DNA from: a bacterium | GTDB lineage: Bacteria > UBA9089 > CG2-30-40-21 > SBAY01 | Direction: 5' to 3' | NCBI GenBank assembly: GCA_040757115.1 | Contig: JBFLYA010000082.1 | Location: 1-15,626, forward strand | Length of the DNA stretch: 15,626 nucleotides | Shown here: piece by piece, positions 14,932-15,626 of the stretch | Layout of the letters: every line of letters begins with the position of its first letter | Numbering within the stretch: position 1 is the stretch's first letter | Program-made: the position numbers and the translations under genes | The notes under the pieces: model-generated | Databases searched by the model: none | Seen by the model: the letters and a program-made list of their open reading frames with translations, nothing else | Told to the model about the DNA's origin: nothing

Positions 14932-15378
14932 ATGAAAAAAAAGTATATAGTTGAATTAACGGACGAAGAACGACAAATGTTGCAGAAACTAATTTCTTCA
15001 GGAAAGGGGGCAGCTCGAAAAATAGCCCACGCTCGAATATTACTAAAGGCTGACAGCAGTGAGGGGAGAGAAGAGATAAAAGATTCTGACATTGCCAAAT
15101 CTATTGAGGTGGGAACAGCGACTGTGTTGAGAGTTCGCCAACAGTTTGTAGAGGATGGTTTAGAGGCGGTATTGGAACGGAGGAAGCCGCGGCGTGAATA
15201 TCAGCGAAAACTTGATGGTGATGATGAAGCTCACCTGATTGCTTTGGCATGCAGCGAACCACCAGAGGGGCATTGTCGGTGGACATTAAGATTACTTGCA
15301 GATAGGATGGTTAAATTAGAGTATATCGATTCGGTGTCCAAGGACACTGTGCATCGGACATTAAAAAAACGAAATTAA
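14932..15378 (+). CDS. IS630-family transposase, N-terminal part (helix-turn-helix)
   Basis: 148 residues from ATG 14932, chosen because AAGGAGG (14918-14924) lies seven bases upstream; a TTG at 14911 is also in frame. The N-terminus KKKYIVELTDEERQMLQKL, AHARILLKAD, and the helix-turn-helix DIAKSIEVGTATVLRVRQQF (53-72) are typical of IS630 OrfA. A second DNA-binding segment follows, with HCRWTLRLLADRMVKL and KDTVHRTLKK. The frame ends TLKKRN at a seven-A run (15363-15369). IS630 transposases often use such A-runs for frameshifting, but here the continuation lies in the +1 (or -2) phase, not the usual -1, and the catalytic domain is absent downstream. A weak promoter, TTGGTC (14876) to TAATAT (14899) with a 17-base spacer, lies upstream. 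Not expected to transpose. Confidence 0.85.
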   Translation: MKKKYIVELTDEERQMLQKLISSGKGAARKIAHARILLKADSSEGREEIKDSDIAKSIEVGTATVLRVRQQFVEDGLEAVLERRKPRREYQRKLDGDDEAHLIALACSEPPEGHCRWTLRLLADRMVKLEYIDSVSKDTVHRTLKKRN

Positions 15379-15478
15379 ACCCTGGTTAAGCAAGCAATGG
15401 TGTATTCCACCTAAGGCTAATGCAGAGTTTGTTTACAACGGAACTTTCCCTCAAAAAGAGCCTATAAAGAAGGGATAA
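14932..15478 (+). mobile_element. Truncated IS630-family insertion sequence remnant
   Basis: The segment holds the N-terminal DNA-binding half of an IS630 transposase (14932-15378) plus a second stretch in the +1 phase. That stretch, from AAC 15368, reads NEIKPWLSKQWCIPPKANAE and FV up to about 15433, joining well to the first half in IS630 proteins. Homology then stops (YNGTFPQKEPIKKG, TAA 15476-15478). The catalytic DDE domain is therefore missing, and no right inverted repeat can be defined. The left terminus is probably in 14830-14900 but not identified. It is a dead fragment that may have been cut by a later insertion or deletion. Confidence 0.75.
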
Positions 15479-15572
15479 CCTTTTAATAATCAAGGGGATA
15501 GGCAAATTTTAGACCTTAAAAGTGTGCATACGAGTATTATTAAAAAATTTTATTATTTTTTTTAAAAAATGC

Positions 15573-15601
15573 TTGACAAAATTTAATTAATATGCTATTA
15601 T
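15573..15601 (+). promoter_or_regulatory. Strong sigma70-type promoter reading out of the window
   Basis: TTGACA (15573-15578), a 17-base spacer, and TATTAT (15596-15601), with an extended -10 TGC. It has the same architecture as the Rpn promoter (same spacing and TGC extension), inside a very AT-rich block (15535-15605). The gene it drives starts beyond 15626. Confidence 0.7.
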
Positions 15602-15626
15602 TTAATCATTATGTATGTGTCCAGAA

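Noticed and set aside
15363-15371. Programmed -1 frameshift in the IS630 transposase
   Set aside because: The continuation is in the +1/-2 phase, so a -1 slip at the A7 run would not join the frames.

Overview
The window is low-GC, gene-sparse bacterial DNA. Its intergenic spaces are long and packed with short inverted repeats. The genes identify a bacterium: tRNAs with encoded CCA, sigma70-type promoters, tilS-ftsH, alr and IS630. Nothing fixes the species. The repeat-littered, AT-rich texture resembles genomes assembled from uncultivated candidate phyla, and the TPR protein is built to put its C-terminal half outside the inner membrane. That placement is inference.

Layout. 1-368: two right-hand repeat ends leading into a very large gene. 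369-3950: a membrane-anchored TPR protein whose first half is twelve exact-length 46-residue Pro/Glu/Lys repeats. 3933-4580: a mobile-looking 171-bp inverted-repeat element that supplies the TPR gene's stop codon, another repeat end, and five small palindromes. 4720-5679: an Rpn-family (PD-(D/E)XK) recombination-promoting nuclease with its own strong promoter. 5680-6149: inverted repeats and two repeat ends. 6150-7229: alanine racemase. 7489-8349: EamA-type transporter. 8350-8786: a mosaic of palindromes. 8787-9440: a short QueG-like iron-sulfur protein. 9660-10308: tRNA-Leu(UAA), initiator tRNA-fMet and elongator tRNA-Met, with a nested inverted-repeat element between the two Met tRNAs. 10350-11172: a DUF6338-like membrane protein overlapping a 47-residue proline-rich protein. 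11183-11329: remnant of a DUF433 antitoxin. 11348-14570: tilS-ftsH operon. 14571-15478: repeats and a truncated, frame-disrupted IS630 transposase. 15573-15601: a strong promoter pointing out of the window.

The most unusual signal is a dispersed repeat family whose ends share the 11-base core GTAAYNRTTCA. At least ten ends occur. Three of them lie 28-39 bases upstream of start codons on the same strand. Two more overlap the last codons and stop codons of genes, giving the TPR protein and FtsH near-identical C-terminal tails (VTVQP and VTIQP). The family therefore abuts, and in places forms, gene boundaries.

Housekeeping functions present are translation (tRNAs, TilS for AUA decoding), membrane proteolysis (FtsH) and peptidoglycan precursor supply (Alr). 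The accessory content is an Rpn nuclease, an IS630 remnant, an antitoxin remnant and the two-gene DUF6338 module.
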